64,000 bases of DNA from Marinomonas sp. THO17 (GCF_040436405.1 NZ_AP031575.1:3723501-3787500); one strand, 5' to 3'. Positions 1 through 10,598 are shown, numbered from the stretch's first letter. Numbers and translations: made by a program. The notes: generated from the letters alone by a model not told the origin.

Positions 1-45
1 AATAACATCGGGAATCAGGTTAGAAAAATCCTGTTGCGCATTCAT
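1..45 (-). CDS. 5' end of an unidentified gene running off the left edge
   Basis: An ATG on the minus strand at 45 opens a reading frame that reads MNAQQDFSNLIPDVI before the window ends. A purine-rich stretch (gggtaaaag) lies about 15 bases upstream. Only 15 codons are visible, so the product cannot be named. It follows the response-regulator gene on the same strand after a 60-base gap and may be co-transcribed with it. Confidence 0.4.
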   Translation of the reverse strand, partial: MNAQQDFSNLIPDVI

Positions 46-105
46 AGATAGCTTTTACCCTTTGAGTCAAATAGATGGCGCCCTGACACTATAAGGAAAG
101 CTTGA

Positions 106-1383
106 TTAAAGCAAGCCAAGTCGTTTTTTCAGGGTGTGTTCTTGGGCTTCACTCAGGGGAGAGGCTTGGCCAGACTCAATTAAACGATTCCAATGCTGCC
201 AAGATTTAATGGCTTCACCAAGGTGGTCGCGAGCTAAATACTGTTGAATCTCAATACGGAAGGAATTGGAAATGGCCGCTGGGTTGGCTTTACCAAAGGA
301 GCGTAAACGCACCAAAGAGCGTTTAAATTTATCGGCTAACTTAGCGCTATCTCCGCTTTCCTTCATCAAATTGGTCAGACATTTTAGATATTCATAGTAG
401 TATTCCACTTTTTCATTAATGGTATCTCGAGTCAGTCGAATAATACGCGAATAGGCGTGTTCCGCCGTTTCCCAATCATTAACTTGTGCACTCAACTCAG
501 CCAAGCGCAGACAACGATCATTCGAACGGGGTGATACTTCTAAAACGCGCTTAATGGTTTGTTGCGCTTCGATAAGATCCCCTTGATCTTCTTGTGCATC
601 TGCCAGCAAGTCATAAGCAGATAAAAAGTGGCGGCTTAGATTGATGGTTTCTTCTAACTTTTGAATAGCGGCGCCTACAGCACCCAATTGCATTTCACAT
701 TGGGCAATGCCGAAATGCGCCCAAGCAAGATTCTTGTGATTCTTCACCACCAGCATATAGTGACTCTTAGCGTCTTTATAGAGGCCTCGAGCATACAAGG
801 ATTCACCAATGATTTTTAAGCATTGATTCGTGTAATGCGGGTATTGCTCCATGATGTCTTTGGCTTGTGCCGCCATGTCTTCATGTTGCCCACTTTTGCG
901 AGATTCATTAATGCCATCGAAGGTTTTTTTCTGATTTTGCACTCGATCAAAACGGCGGAAAAAGGCGGCGGGAGGAAAAGGTTTTACTAAATAACTGTCT
1001 GGCTGATATTCCAATACACTGACCACACTTTCATATGCGGTATCAGCCGTGATCATGATGAAGACGGTAGAGTGGTCTTGAGAGTAATTTTTACGAGATG
1101 CTTCGAGGATTTGTTGACCATCAATGCTGCCGCCTAGGTTGTAGTCGGACAAAATCACATCATAGTGTTTTTCAAGAATACGTTTCATGGCCAGTTGGCC
1201 GGAAGGTTCTACGTCTATATTTACATAACCTAATGACGTCATTAGGGATTTCAACATAAGGCGCATTTCACCTAAGTCTTCAATAATAAGTACACGTTTT
1301 TTCGCAATATCTACTAGCTTTTGCTGAACGCTGTTGTTTTCTTCAATGCCTAATGCGGTTAAATCTGTCAAACGACTACCCAA
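106..1383 (-). CDS. Response regulator with C-terminal TPR repeats
   Basis: A 425-residue cytoplasmic protein with an N-terminal CheY-like receiver (about residues 28-145) and a helical TPR region (about 160-400). Receiver residues are visible: acidic pair E35-D36, phospho-acceptor D80 (in VILSDYNLGG), T112 and K134 (in LVKPF). There is no DNA-binding or enzymatic output domain. Such proteins are expected to signal by phosphorylation-dependent protein contacts through the TPRs. No ATG precedes the receiver; the start is a TTG at 1383 with AGG eight bases upstream. The cognate kinase is not in the window. The divergent neighbour is a chemotaxis receptor, but a functional link is only inference. 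Confidence 0.85.
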   Translation of the reverse strand: MGSRLTDLTALGIEENNSVQQKLVDIAKKRVLIIEDLGEMRLMLKSLMTSLGYVNIDVEPSGQLAMKRILEKHYDVILSDYNLGGSIDGQQILEASRKNYSQDHSTVFIMITADTAYESVVSVLEYQPDSYLVKPFPPAAFFRRFDRVQNQKKTFDGINESRKSGQHEDMAAQAKDIMEQYPHYTNQCLKIIGESLYARGLYKDAKSHYMLVVKNHKNLAWAHFGIAQCEMQLGAVGAAIQKLEETINLSRHFLSAYDLLADAQEDQGDLIEAQQTIKRVLEVSPRSNDRCLRLAELSAQVNDWETAEHAYSRIIRLTRDTINEKVEYYYEYLKCLTNLMKESGDSAKLADKFKRSLVRLRSFGKANPAAISNSFRIEIQQYLARDHLGEAIKSWQHWNRLIESGQASPLSEAQEHTLKKRLGLL

Positions 1384-1555
1384 TAAACTAACCTAAATCT
1401 TTTCTTTGTTATATCATGGTATGTACATAAAGCCCAAAATTAGTGAGTATTTTTTACCAATAATTGTGTGGTAATTTGTAAAGTTAAAAGGATTACTACT
1501 TTAGTCGTAGGTAGCTGGAATCACATTGATCTTGATAAATCCCAGCATAGGATGG

Positions 1556-3160
1556 ATGAAAAGAATAACAAAGGTTGGAATTATGTTGTACTTTCAAATT
1601 AGCTGTACTCTAGGGCTCTTATTGTTACTTGGTTTTGGTAATTGGCAAGAACAAATTCCCATTGCTTATACGGCGATTGCGGCGTTTTTGTCGGCCTTAA
1701 TAGTATGGCGTGGATGGTCTGAAAAGCGCGTTCAAGCAAAGACTCATATCATGGATACTCATGATTTAGGTCACATGGATGCAAACATTCAGCAAGTAGG
1801 TCAACGAGTCACCAAAGCCACCTCGCGAATGGCGATTGGTGCGGCTGAGGTATCACATTTTGTGGATACGCTCAGTAAAGACATTCATCTAACCTATGAA
1901 GACAGTGAGCAAATAACTCAGGCAGTGGATACCCTATCGAATACGGGGATGACCTTGTCAAATAACCTGGCCCATTTAACTCAAACCATGACGGAAACCG
2001 CCCAATCCAGTCATACAGCGCAAACTGCTTTATCGCAAAGTGCCGAGCAAATTAATGAATTGACCAACAAGGTACAAAGTGCCAGTGATCAATTGGCTCG
2101 CTTGATGAAAAGCGCGGACGACATTGACTCCATTACCAGTGTTATAAAAGGGGTATCGGAACAAACCAATTTATTAGCATTGAATGCGGCGATCGAAGCG
2201 GCTCGCGCGGGTGAACAGGGGCGTGGCTTTGCTGTGGTGGCTGATGAAGTTCGGTCGTTGGCGGGAAAAAGCGCCGATGCATCCGAGCAAATCTCTACTC
2301 TACTGAATGAGGTTCGACAAAATAGCGCGGGTACCAATCATGAAATGCAGGCCCTAAAAACCTTAGCAGAAGAGTTATCGAGCACCTTATTAGGGGAAAC
2401 GGATCGCTTCATTGGTTTAACGAAAGAAGTACAAAATGCGTCGAAAGTGTTAACCGAAGTGGAAAGCAGTAGCGAAGAGTTGGGCTCAGCCAGCTCACAA
2501 ATTAGTGGCTCAATCAATCGTATTGGTCAATCTTTACAAGACATTTCCAAACGCAGTGATCGTTTGTCAGATGAAGCAGCAAGTTTAAGTAATGGTGCCG
2601 AAGTGGTGTTTCGTGAATTGGATAAAGTGGATGATAACTTGTTTTTCTCTACTTTGTTGGCCAGTGCTAAGAATGCTGCCACGCAAATTGGCATCTTGTT
2701 GGAAAACGCCATTGATCAAAATATTCTCAGTAAACAGCAGATATTTTCTCGTGATTATCAACCTATTGAGGGAACGAATCCGCAAAAATACAGTACTGCC
2801 TATGATTATTACAGTGATGAGAACTTTCCCAAGATACAAGAGGCCATATTGTCACAGCATGATGAGGTTATGTTTGCTGGTGCGGTGGACGTAAACGGTT
2901 ATTTTCCTACCCATAACAAAAAATTTAGTCAGGCTTTGACTGGGGATTACGACACGGATTTGGTCAACAATCGTACCAAACGTATTTTCAATGATCCTAC
3001 AGGGAGTCGTTGTGGGGCGCACACTGAGAGCTTTTTATTGCAAACCTATAAACGTGATACTGGAGAAATCCTGCACGATTTATCTGTTCCTATCTTTGTT
3101 AAAGGTGAACACTGGGGCGGTTTTCGCATGGGCTTTAAGTCGAACGTGCAAGAAGAATAA
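1556..3160 (+). CDS. Methyl-accepting chemotaxis protein with a C-terminal sensor-like region
   Basis: A chemoreceptor of about 534 residues. Two hydrophobic segments lie at the N-terminus with almost no periplasmic loop. A long coiled-coil signalling domain follows, with the conserved tip [15 protein letters not shown] at bases 2173-2217 and the flanking [12 protein letters not shown] motif. After the signalling domain, from about base 2640, lies an extra C-terminal domain of about 170 residues containing [16 protein letters not shown] and a final GGFRMGF. This resembles the extra C-terminal ligand-sensing module of other soluble or short-anchored MCPs. Candidate starts are TTG 1526, ATG 1556 and ATG 1583; 1583 has the purine run aaggttgga in front and is equally possible. 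The ligand is unknown. Confidence 0.85.
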   Translation: MKRITKVGIMLYFQISCTLGLLLLLGFGNWQEQIPIAYTAIAAFLSALIVWRGWSEKRVQAKTHIMDTHDLGHMDANIQQVGQRVTKATSRMAIGAAEVSHFVDTLSKDIHLTYEDSEQITQAVDTLSNTGMTLSNNLAHLTQTMTETAQSSHTAQTALSQSAEQINELTNKVQSASDQLARLMKSADDIDSITSVIKGVSEQTNLLALNAAIEAARAGEQGRGFAVVADEVRSLAGKSADASEQISTLLNEVRQNSAGTNHEMQALKTLAEELSSTLLGETDRFIGLTKEVQNASKVLTEVESSSEELGSASSQISGSINRIGQSLQDISKRSDRLSDEAASLSNGAEVVFRELDKVDDNLFFSTLLASAKNAATQIGILLENAIDQNILSKQQIFSRDYQPIEGTNPQKYSTAYDYYSDENFPKIQEAILSQHDEVMFAGAVDVNGYFPTHNKKFSQALTGDYDTDLVNNRTKRIFNDPTGSRCGAHTESFLLQTYKRDTGEILHDLSVPIFVKGEHWGGFRMGFKSNVQEE

Positions 3161-3189
3161 TCAGCCTTTGTGCGACAAGATAATCAGTT

Positions 3190-5220
3190 TTACAGCTTAA
3201 TCAATGCCACACTGGCACCGTTTAGGCAAAGTTGTTGTTCTTTCAATTGAGCATTAGGGGATAAAAATAGCGCTTCTGCCGGTACTTGTTGACCTTGACT
3301 CACAGGCACTGGCACCCTAATTACTGTGGCTTGGTTATAAAACACCAGCCACAAACGACAGCTTAAATTTGCCGTGGTTAACATCATGGCCAAATAGTGG
3401 TTATTTGCGTCATGCCAATCTTGCTCTGTCATTTCTTCACTTTGTTGATTTAACCAAGCTACTTGGTCTGTTCCCAAGTGCTGAAATAAAGGGTCGTCTG
3501 CTAAATGCACTTCGGTCAGAATAGGGTAGGTCTGACGTAACTTAATCAACTTGGCCAAGTTGGTTTGCAAGCTCTGTGAGACCTTGTTTGCTTGCCAATT
3601 GAGCCAAGTGATTTCATTGTCCTGACAATAGGCATTGTTATTACCCTGTTGTGAGTGGCTGAGTTCGTCTCCACCTAGCAGGTGAGGTGTGCCCTGACTG
3701 AGCAGCAACGAAGCCAGTAAACAAATTTGTTGGTTGAAGCGTTGTTGTTCGACGATAGGGTCATCACTGGGGCCTTCCACACCAAAATTCACACTGATGT
3801 TGTCCCCGTGTCCATCGCGGTTGTCTTCCATATTGGCAAGATTGTGTCTTTGCTCGTAAGACACCAAATCTCGCAAGGTAAAGCCATCGTGGTAAGTGAT
3901 GTAATTTACCGAATTGAGAGCGCTTTTTAGGCCTTTATGGAAACAGTCCCTTGAGCCCATGATGCGGGTGGCAAACTCGGCAATCATGCCTTGATCGCCA
4001 CGCCAAAAACGGCGAATTGTGTCGCGGTATTTATCGTTGCATTCCAAGAAGCCTTTGGGAAACTGGCCAACTTGATAGCCGTTCGGACCTATATCCCAAG
4101 GCTCCATAACCAAACAGGTTTGACTCAATACTGGGTCTTGCAAAATGGCTTGCAGAAGGGGAGCGTTGGCACTAAAGTCGTGCTCCACTCGGCCCAAGTC
4201 GACACCCAGATCAAAACGAAATCCGTCTACTCCCATTTCATTAACCCAATAACGCATGCTGTCGCAAATCAGTCGAATACTGGCAGGACTATGGGTGTTG
4301 ATGCAGTTACCGCAGCCGGTGTAATTCAAATACTCACCATGCTGGTGACGGTAATAACGCGCATTGTCCAGACCGCGAAAGCTGACACAAGACTGGTCTA
4401 TCTCGCTTTCCGCCGTGTGGTTGTACACCACGTCCAAAATTACCTCAAAACCGGCTTCCCTTAAGCCATCTATCATGCTTCGAAATTCCCTAATGGCATC
4501 CTCTTGAGCATAGGAGGGTTCTGGTGTGAAAAAATTGACAGGATTATAGCCCCAGTAGTTATTGAGCCCGAGCTTGTGTAAGTGACGCTCTGTGGCAAAG
4601 GTGAAGCAAGGCATTAACTGAATCGTGGTGATGTTAAGGCTTTGTAAGTGGGTAATGGCAGTCGCAGATATAACGCCGAGATAGGTACCTTTTAGTGCCT
4701 CTTCAATGGGCAGTTGTTGTGTAAAACCTTTGACGTGCAGTTCATAAATCACCCTTTGCTGTGGGTTGATACTATTGCGTGGCGGACGTGAGTCTTCTAT
4801 TGATGAGGGTAAGACAATGCATTTGGGGACACAATGGGCTGAATCCCTTTTATCTAATTGCAACTGCTCGTCTAAGCTGGCTTGTTCTGGGTGCCACACC
4901 AATTTGCCCGTCAATGCTTTAGCATAAGGATCGATTAATAGTTTGGCTGGGTTAAAAAGTAATTGTTTAGCGGGATCGAAAGGGCCTTCAGCACGCAATC
5001 CATATTTTTGTCCAGCCTCTAAGCCCAATACCTGCATGTGCCAAATACCACGATGCTTGGCAACAAAAGGTAAGCTCTCAATCAGTTGTTCATTATCGTC
5101 AAATAAACAAAGGTGCAACTGAGTAGCATCTTCCGATACCACGGCAAAGTTCACCCCCTGTTGTGTCACACTGGCGCCAAGTGGAAAAGCTTGTCCCTGA
5201 CTGACTTGATAGCGACCCAC
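3190..5220 (-). CDS. glgX: Glycogen debranching enzyme GlgX
   Basis: A 676-residue GH13 isoamylase-type enzyme that hydrolyses alpha-1,6 branches of (limit-dextrin) glycogen in the cytoplasm. An N-terminal CBM48-like domain (about 10-110) precedes the catalytic barrel. The four GH13 regions are present: DVVYNH (263-268), GFRFD with nucleophile D337, MEPWD with acid/base E373, and YHD with H444-D445. Length is normal for GlgX. It is the last gene of a minus-strand run GH15-like, GlgB, GlgX with 33 bases to glgB, so the three are probably one operon. Its 3' end converges with the upstream MCP gene, leaving only 29 bases between them. Confidence 0.93.
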   Translation of the reverse strand: MGRYQVSQGQAFPLGASVTQQGVNFAVVSEDATQLHLCLFDDNEQLIESLPFVAKHRGIWHMQVLGLEAGQKYGLRAEGPFDPAKQLLFNPAKLLIDPYAKALTGKLVWHPEQASLDEQLQLDKRDSAHCVPKCIVLPSSIEDSRPPRNSINPQQRVIYELHVKGFTQQLPIEEALKGTYLGVISATAITHLQSLNITTIQLMPCFTFATERHLHKLGLNNYWGYNPVNFFTPEPSYAQEDAIREFRSMIDGLREAGFEVILDVVYNHTAESEIDQSCVSFRGLDNARYYRHQHGEYLNYTGCGNCINTHSPASIRLICDSMRYWVNEMGVDGFRFDLGVDLGRVEHDFSANAPLLQAILQDPVLSQTCLVMEPWDIGPNGYQVGQFPKGFLECNDKYRDTIRRFWRGDQGMIAEFATRIMGSRDCFHKGLKSALNSVNYITYHDGFTLRDLVSYEQRHNLANMEDNRDGHGDNISVNFGVEGPSDDPIVEQQRFNQQICLLASLLLSQGTPHLLGGDELSHSQQGNNNAYCQDNEITWLNWQANKVSQSLQTNLAKLIKLRQTYPILTEVHLADDPLFQHLGTDQVAWLNQQSEEMTEQDWHDANNHYLAMMLTTANLSCRLWLVFYNQATVIRVPVPVSQGQQVPAEALFLSPNAQLKEQQLCLNGASVALIKL

Positions 5221-5253
5221 CGAATGTCTCCTCTGCTAATGTTAAAGACCTTA

Positions 5254-7449
5254 TTAATCCAAGCTATGCCAACGCAAAATCAATCCACTTAATGGTGGCA
5301 CAGACAAGACAATACTTTGCGGTCGACCATGACTGGCTTGTGTCTCCGTTACATAATGGCTTTGCGTATTATATTGACTGCCTTGAAAGCTTGCGTCGTC
5401 ACTGTTAAGTAATAGCTCATATTGCCCTTTTTGTGGCACACCAATGTGATAGTGAGGGTGCGGTGTGGGTGTTAAATTGACGATAACCAGTAAGTGTTCT
5501 GAGGAATTTTTACGGCGGCGCACAAAGCACAGTATACTGTTTTGAGAGTCGTCATGACTGATCCATTCAAAGCCTTCCGGTTCATGATCAAAGTGCAGGC
5601 TAGTGTGCTCTTGATAAAGCCAATTAAGTTGCTTGACCAGCTTTTGTTGCGCTTGATGATAATCAATGTCCAGTAAATGCCAATCTAAGGAACGTTCGTG
5701 ACTCCATTCTTGACCCTGCGCGAACTCATTCCCCATAAAATTGAGCTTCTTACCCGGATGCGTATACATGTAGACATAAAAGGCGCGTAAATTGGCGAAT
5801 TTTTGCCAAGCATCACCGGGCATTTTGTCCAACATGGATAGCTTACCGTGCACTACTTCATCATGGGAAATGGGCAAAATGAATTGCTCATCAAAGGCAT
5901 ATACCATGCTGAAACTTAATTCTCCTTGATGGTACTTGCGATAGATAGGATCGCGTTTCATGTAAGCCAAGGTATCGTTCATCCAGCCCATATTCCACTT
6001 AAAACCAAAGCCAAGGCCATTCATAAATGTGGGCTTGGAGACCCCAGGAAAGGCGGTGGATTCTTCTGCCACAGTGAAGCAGTTAGGATGATTGAGGTAA
6101 ATGGTTTCATTGAGTTTGCGTAAAAAAGCGATGGCTTCATAATTATGATTACCCCCATCTTGGTTGGGCACCCATTCGCCTTCTTCACGGGCATAATCTA
6201 AGTACAGCATAGAGGCCACTGCATCCACCCTAAGGCCATCAATATGAAATTCGTCTAACCAATAAACGGCATTACTGATCAAATAATTCACCACATGCTC
6301 TTTGCCAAAATCATAGATCAAAGAATTCCATTCTGGATGCCAGCCTTTTTTCGGATCTGGGTATTCGTATTGTTTTGAGCCGTCGAAATTTGCCAAGCCA
6401 TGACTGTCGGCTGGAAAGTGTGCTGGCACCCAATCCATGATTACGCCTATATTGGCTTGATGGAAAGCATCGACTAAGGCTTTGAAGTCTTCCGGGTTAC
6501 CAAAGCGAGAGGTGACCGCATACAAGCCAACGGGTTGATAGCCCCAAGAGCCATCAAATGGATATTCGCTAATCGGTAAGAGCTCTATGTGGGTGTAGCC
6601 CATGTCTTTGACATAAGGGACCAACTCATCAATGAGTTGTCGATAACTTAATACTTGGTTGTCTTTCTGACGTCGCCATGAGCCAAGATGAACTTCATAA
6701 ATGCTCATTGGGGCTTGATATAAATCTTGCTCAGGACGTGATTGCCACGCCTGATCTTGCCACTCATGTTGCTGATCAAAACAGGTAATGCTGGCAAAAG
6801 ACGGATATTGCTCAATGCGCTTAGCATAAGGATCTGTGCGATGTGGTAAGAGTTCACCATCTTGTGCACGAATTTCAAATTTATAGCGGGCGCCATGATT
6901 CACATCGGGAATGAATAAACGCCAGATACCATCACCATTACTGGACATAGGGTGAACCCGACCATCCCAACCATTAAAATCGCCAACCACAGAGACGGAA
7001 CGTGCTGCCGGAGCATACACCGCAAAACGCGTACCATTGATAGTGAGATGTGAATTAACTTGGGCGCCACGGCGGATGGCACCTTGACTCTTGTATAGGC
7101 TGGCGGTGTGATGTTCAGGATCGGCAAAACTGCTGCCAGCGAATTGATAGGCATCCACCAAAGTGTGGCAGTTTCCATCCTGATACTGAATACGCAAACG
7201 ATAATGAAAACCGTCATGTCCTTTAGGCCAGCTGGCTCGAAAGAGACCGGCAGGGTGAATTTTGCTTAATTGGCCGAGGGACACTTCTTCATCAATGGCG
7301 ATCACCTCAATCTCTTCGGCAAGAGGTTGCCAAGTGGTTAGAGTAAGTTCCTTCGTAACTGGGTCTTGATGTAACCCGAGAAAAGCAAAAGGGTCTGAAC
7401 AGCGAGCATTGAGTAAATCTTGAAACAGGTCGTGCTTGACTAAATCCAT
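5254..7449 (-). CDS. glgB: 1,4-alpha-glucan branching enzyme GlgB
   Basis: About 731 residues. The enzyme transfers alpha-1,4 chains to form alpha-1,6 branches in glycogen. An N1 domain, a CBM48 domain (VVGDFNGWDGRVHPM) and a GH13 barrel are visible, with DWVPAHFP, GLRVDAVASMLY (nucleophile Asp near 410), AEEST (acid/base Glu) and SHDEVVHGK. The start is ATG 7449, with GGAG six bases upstream; the longer frame begins with a weaker TTG at 7464. It sits between the GH15-like gene (23-base gap) and glgX in one orientation. No glgA, glgC or glgP is in the window, so synthesis and phosphorolysis must be encoded elsewhere. Confidence 0.95.
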   Translation of the reverse strand: MDLVKHDLFQDLLNARCSDPFAFLGLHQDPVTKELTLTTWQPLAEEIEVIAIDEEVSLGQLSKIHPAGLFRASWPKGHDGFHYRLRIQYQDGNCHTLVDAYQFAGSSFADPEHHTASLYKSQGAIRRGAQVNSHLTINGTRFAVYAPAARSVSVVGDFNGWDGRVHPMSSNGDGIWRLFIPDVNHGARYKFEIRAQDGELLPHRTDPYAKRIEQYPSFASITCFDQQHEWQDQAWQSRPEQDLYQAPMSIYEVHLGSWRRQKDNQVLSYRQLIDELVPYVKDMGYTHIELLPISEYPFDGSWGYQPVGLYAVTSRFGNPEDFKALVDAFHQANIGVIMDWVPAHFPADSHGLANFDGSKQYEYPDPKKGWHPEWNSLIYDFGKEHVVNYLISNAVYWLDEFHIDGLRVDAVASMLYLDYAREEGEWVPNQDGGNHNYEAIAFLRKLNETIYLNHPNCFTVAEESTAFPGVSKPTFMNGLGFGFKWNMGWMNDTLAYMKRDPIYRKYHQGELSFSMVYAFDEQFILPISHDEVVHGKLSMLDKMPGDAWQKFANLRAFYVYMYTHPGKKLNFMGNEFAQGQEWSHERSLDWHLLDIDYHQAQQKLVKQLNWLYQEHTSLHFDHEPEGFEWISHDDSQNSILCFVRRRKNSSEHLLVIVNLTPTPHPHYHIGVPQKGQYELLLNSDDASFQGSQYNTQSHYVTETQASHGRPQSIVLSVPPLSGLILRWHSLD

Positions 7450-7472
7450 GTAAATCTCCAGCAAGAATCATT

Positions 7473-10400
7473 TTATTTGCTCGTATCACTTTGTCTTAGA
7501 TGACTGTGGAATTTGCTGACCGCCCAGCGTAAAAACTGATTGGCTTTACTGGGTGTAATTTGTGCAAACTCGTCTAAGGCAATCGCTACCTTATCTTCAT
7601 CCGGGTGTTTGGCGCGATATTGTTTAGCATAGTCCAATGCGGCTTTAGACACTAATAAAGGCAGATTAATTTCTTGTTTAAATAAGCAGTTAGGGTGTTG
7701 TTGGCAGAATTGAATAAAAGCATAGAGGCACTCAAAAATAAGACTCTTGTACCAACTTGGATGAATGTCCGAGGTCAGGTCTTCAATCAACAAGGCAAAA
7801 GTATCTTCTCCTGGTGTCATAGAGCTCAGGGCGCGAGTACAATCTAACGCGGTTTTACTTTGTACATCGCCAAATACTATGGTGTTAACGTGTTTTAGAC
7901 TGTCCCAGAGTTGTAATAACAAAGAATCAGGCAGTTTGGTGATCATGCCCTGTTGGCTACGCCAATCAAACCAGTCTATGTCTTTCATCGTTCCCTGAAT
8001 GTCAGCAGTGTGATGATATTGAAGGGTGTTGGAAACATGAGCAAACTCATCGTGTTTTTGTTGTAGCACCTGTTCCAATGTTTGATACAAATCAAAGGGG
8101 GAAAGATTGGCCAGAGTGTCATAGATAGGCACATCACCATTGGGATTAAAGTGCCGTGCACACAACATAACCAAATTATGGATGCGAATGGTGCGAACCC
8201 CAGAGAAAAACTCTGGATGGGTGCGGATCAAGGTTCCGGTAATCGCAATCAGCTCATGGCTTAATACTAAACTCAGTGGTGAACTTGAGGATTGACGCAG
8301 CATTTCCATTATCTTGTCTTGATGCAAAGGCGTGGAGATTTCCATTTCTGTCTGTGAGGATTCGCCAATGACCAATAAACGCTGACGCACCGTAATGTCA
8401 GCTATGTAGGTGGCTAAATCTGTAGTAGGTGTGATGAGTAAGGCAAAAAGTTGACGAGCGGCACGCCATTCTTCCTTAATCAGAGCCTGAAAATACACGG
8501 TATCGAGCACCTTATAGGCCGTGGTAGCGGGTTCTGAATTCGGTAAGGTGTTCATCAGTGCTTTTCGCTCGGCCAATAAGGTGAGGCAGTGAACGGCTTG
8601 TGGCAAAGAGGGTTCATCGGCCAGCTGATTGAGCAACTGTTCAGATGATAAATGCTCCTGATCCAAAGCAAAGTAATCTGTTTCTTCCGTTAAAGGCCAG
8701 TTTTTTGCGTGTTGTTTAAGTTGAATACCTAAGGCCAAATTGTCACTGGTTTTCATGGTAATGGTGCGGCGGTTGCCTGATTTAAAGGCATTTTTAGCCG
8801 ATTGGGGTACCACTCGGTATTTTTCATGTTCGCCTTTCTGTAGGAGGCGAATAAATTCGAACAGTTCACTGCTGTTGCTCATCTCACAAATGGCTTCATC
8901 AATCAAAATACTGAATACGGCGTTGGCTCGGTAATACCAATGATTGGCTATGTTTATGAGTTCATTGTGAATGTGGGCTTGAAAAAGGTTTGGATCAATT
9001 TTTCGGTAATCTTTGTCTTCGTTCTGAATCCAAGATAAGCAAAGATAGTCAGCATTATTAATGCAGAACGCCTGCGACGTCGCCAAACTGTTCAAGGCTC
9101 GATGTGGCCTGCCGGTTATTTTTAAGCTGGTGGACTCACCTAAGTGCTGATAAGTGGACACCAGTTGTGCCGCGGTGATGGCTTTAAGTGGGGCAATGTC
9201 GGCTAAGGTTTGGCACAAACATCCCGCATTCATTAAGCGTCGTTTGACCTTATCATTCTGCGCCAGAATCACCAGAGAAGTGCTGACCTTACGCTTACGA
9301 TGTTGGTTTCTGTGTAGCCCAAGTGGGTCCAAATCGTCAGTGGTAATTAGCTCATCGTCGAGCATTGTGCCGACCAAATATAAACTTTGTGCCCATACTA
9401 AGGGCAAATTATCGTTGGCCACACGACGTTGCGAGCCGGGCTTGGCTTTTTCCGCACGTATGTTTTCCTGAGGAACATAGTAAAGTTCCGGCAACAAAGA
9501 ATGACCGTCCTTTTCTACCATCAAGACCTCTAATTTGTGTCGGTAAAAGTTGGCACTTTCCCAGTCTCTTGCAAACAGGCGGTCGATGTACAAATAGGTG
9601 AAGAATAAGGGCCACTCTGATTCAATGTGCTCAAAGTTAATCAATTCATCGTATTCGTAGTGAATGCGATTAGGGTCTTCCAATACGGATTGATGACCGT
9701 CTAGTAAAAAACGTTTACAACCGTATTCGCCACCGAGTTTGTTGATAATTTCTTGACGCGTACGGCGGGTAAGTTGCTCGTCATTGACGGCAAAGGCAGG
9801 GAAGCCGATGATGCTTAAAATGGCGCTGTCGACTTCTTTAGAACGAGATTCCTTGGGCAGTAAGGATTGCAGTACTGAACCGGCTCGTGCCACAGCGTCG
9901 GCAAACGAATGGACCACCGCCCATTCGGGCCCTTGGTCACCAAATAAATTGAGTCCATCCATCGCCTCCATCGCGGCTTTGGCCATACCCACCGAGCTGG
10001 CATTAATTTCCGCTTTACCATTATTTACTTTATTACCGCGTTCCCAAATGCCGTAGTCAGGGGTGCGATAGGTGCGTGAAATGTAGTAAATGAGATTTTG
10101 GATAAAATTGAATTCATCGCGGGAAAAAATGAGGCTACAGCCCGCTTTTGTCATTTGCGCCATCATCAATAAATAGAAGCTGGTGGCGTCTATTTGTAAA
10201 TGTCCCCAGGCATCATCGGCAACGGCTTCCAGTCCCGTTTTGGTGTCGTATTTGGCGTGTAAGGCGTCTTTTGGGTCCAAACTGTGTTTAAAGGCTTCCA
10301 CCTTATGAGATTGGCGCATCATGGCGAACAATAGACCACGCATCATTTTAATACAGGCAAATTCCAATTCATGAGAGCGTTTGTCAGGATCCGAGGCGCG

Positions 10401-10598
10401 CTTATAGGCTAGGTGCAAGGCCCAAACGGCTTGAATACTATAGACATTATCTCGCACCCAAGCATCTGTGTAGTTGCCATGACTGTTAATACTGGTACTG
10501 GCGGGAAAAAGGCCAGTGACAGGATGCTGGCGAGATAGGATCACGGCTTGAATGTGTTGGTAAAGAGAGTCGAGCTTATCTTGTGTATCAGATGGCAT
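7473..10598 (-). CDS. GH15 / phosphorylase-kinase-alpha-like protein
   Basis: A 1041-residue cytoplasmic protein with no signal peptide. The N-terminal half (about 1-430) resembles the glycoside hydrolase 15 (alpha/alpha)6 domain found in glucoamylases and in eukaryotic phosphorylase b kinase alpha/beta subunits (GLFPAS, DAWVRDNVYSI, WGHLQIDATSFYLL, YGIWERG). The rest is helical and not recognised. It is the first gene of the glgB-glgX operon, which supports a role in glycogen or maltodextrin metabolism, either hydrolytic or as a binding/regulatory protein. Whether the two catalytic glutamates of GH15 are present cannot be settled by eye. ATG 10598 has a weak ribosome site (gaaatagaa). Confidence 0.8.
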   Translation of the reverse strand: MPSDTQDKLDSLYQHIQAVILSRQHPVTGLFPASTSINSHGNYTDAWVRDNVYSIQAVWALHLAYKRASDPDKRSHELEFACIKMMRGLLFAMMRQSHKVEAFKHSLDPKDALHAKYDTKTGLEAVADDAWGHLQIDATSFYLLMMAQMTKAGCSLIFSRDEFNFIQNLIYYISRTYRTPDYGIWERGNKVNNGKAEINASSVGMAKAAMEAMDGLNLFGDQGPEWAVVHSFADAVARAGSVLQSLLPKESRSKEVDSAILSIIGFPAFAVNDEQLTRRTRQEIINKLGGEYGCKRFLLDGHQSVLEDPNRIHYEYDELINFEHIESEWPLFFTYLYIDRLFARDWESANFYRHKLEVLMVEKDGHSLLPELYYVPQENIRAEKAKPGSQRRVANDNLPLVWAQSLYLVGTMLDDELITTDDLDPLGLHRNQHRKRKVSTSLVILAQNDKVKRRLMNAGCLCQTLADIAPLKAITAAQLVSTYQHLGESTSLKITGRPHRALNSLATSQAFCINNADYLCLSWIQNEDKDYRKIDPNLFQAHIHNELINIANHWYYRANAVFSILIDEAICEMSNSSELFEFIRLLQKGEHEKYRVVPQSAKNAFKSGNRRTITMKTSDNLALGIQLKQHAKNWPLTEETDYFALDQEHLSSEQLLNQLADEPSLPQAVHCLTLLAERKALMNTLPNSEPATTAYKVLDTVYFQALIKEEWRAARQLFALLITPTTDLATYIADITVRQRLLVIGESSQTEMEISTPLHQDKIMEMLRQSSSSPLSLVLSHELIAITGTLIRTHPEFFSGVRTIRIHNLVMLCARHFNPNGDVPIYDTLANLSPFDLYQTLEQVLQQKHDEFAHVSNTLQYHHTADIQGTMKDIDWFDWRSQQGMITKLPDSLLLQLWDSLKHVNTIVFGDVQSKTALDCTRALSSMTPGEDTFALLIEDLTSDIHPSWYKSLIFECLYAFIQFCQQHPNCLFKQEINLPLLVSKAALDYAKQYRAKHPDEDKVAIALDEFAQITPSKANQFLRWAVSKFHSHLRQSDTSK

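Noticed and set aside
2089-2894. Several ORFs of 60-100 codons opposite or overlapping the MCP gene
   Set aside because: They are other-frame shadows of a clear coding gene with no ribosome sites or family features.
3727-4464. Plus-strand ORFs opposite glgX
   Set aside because: Antisense to a fully conserved GH13 enzyme; translations are not protein-like.
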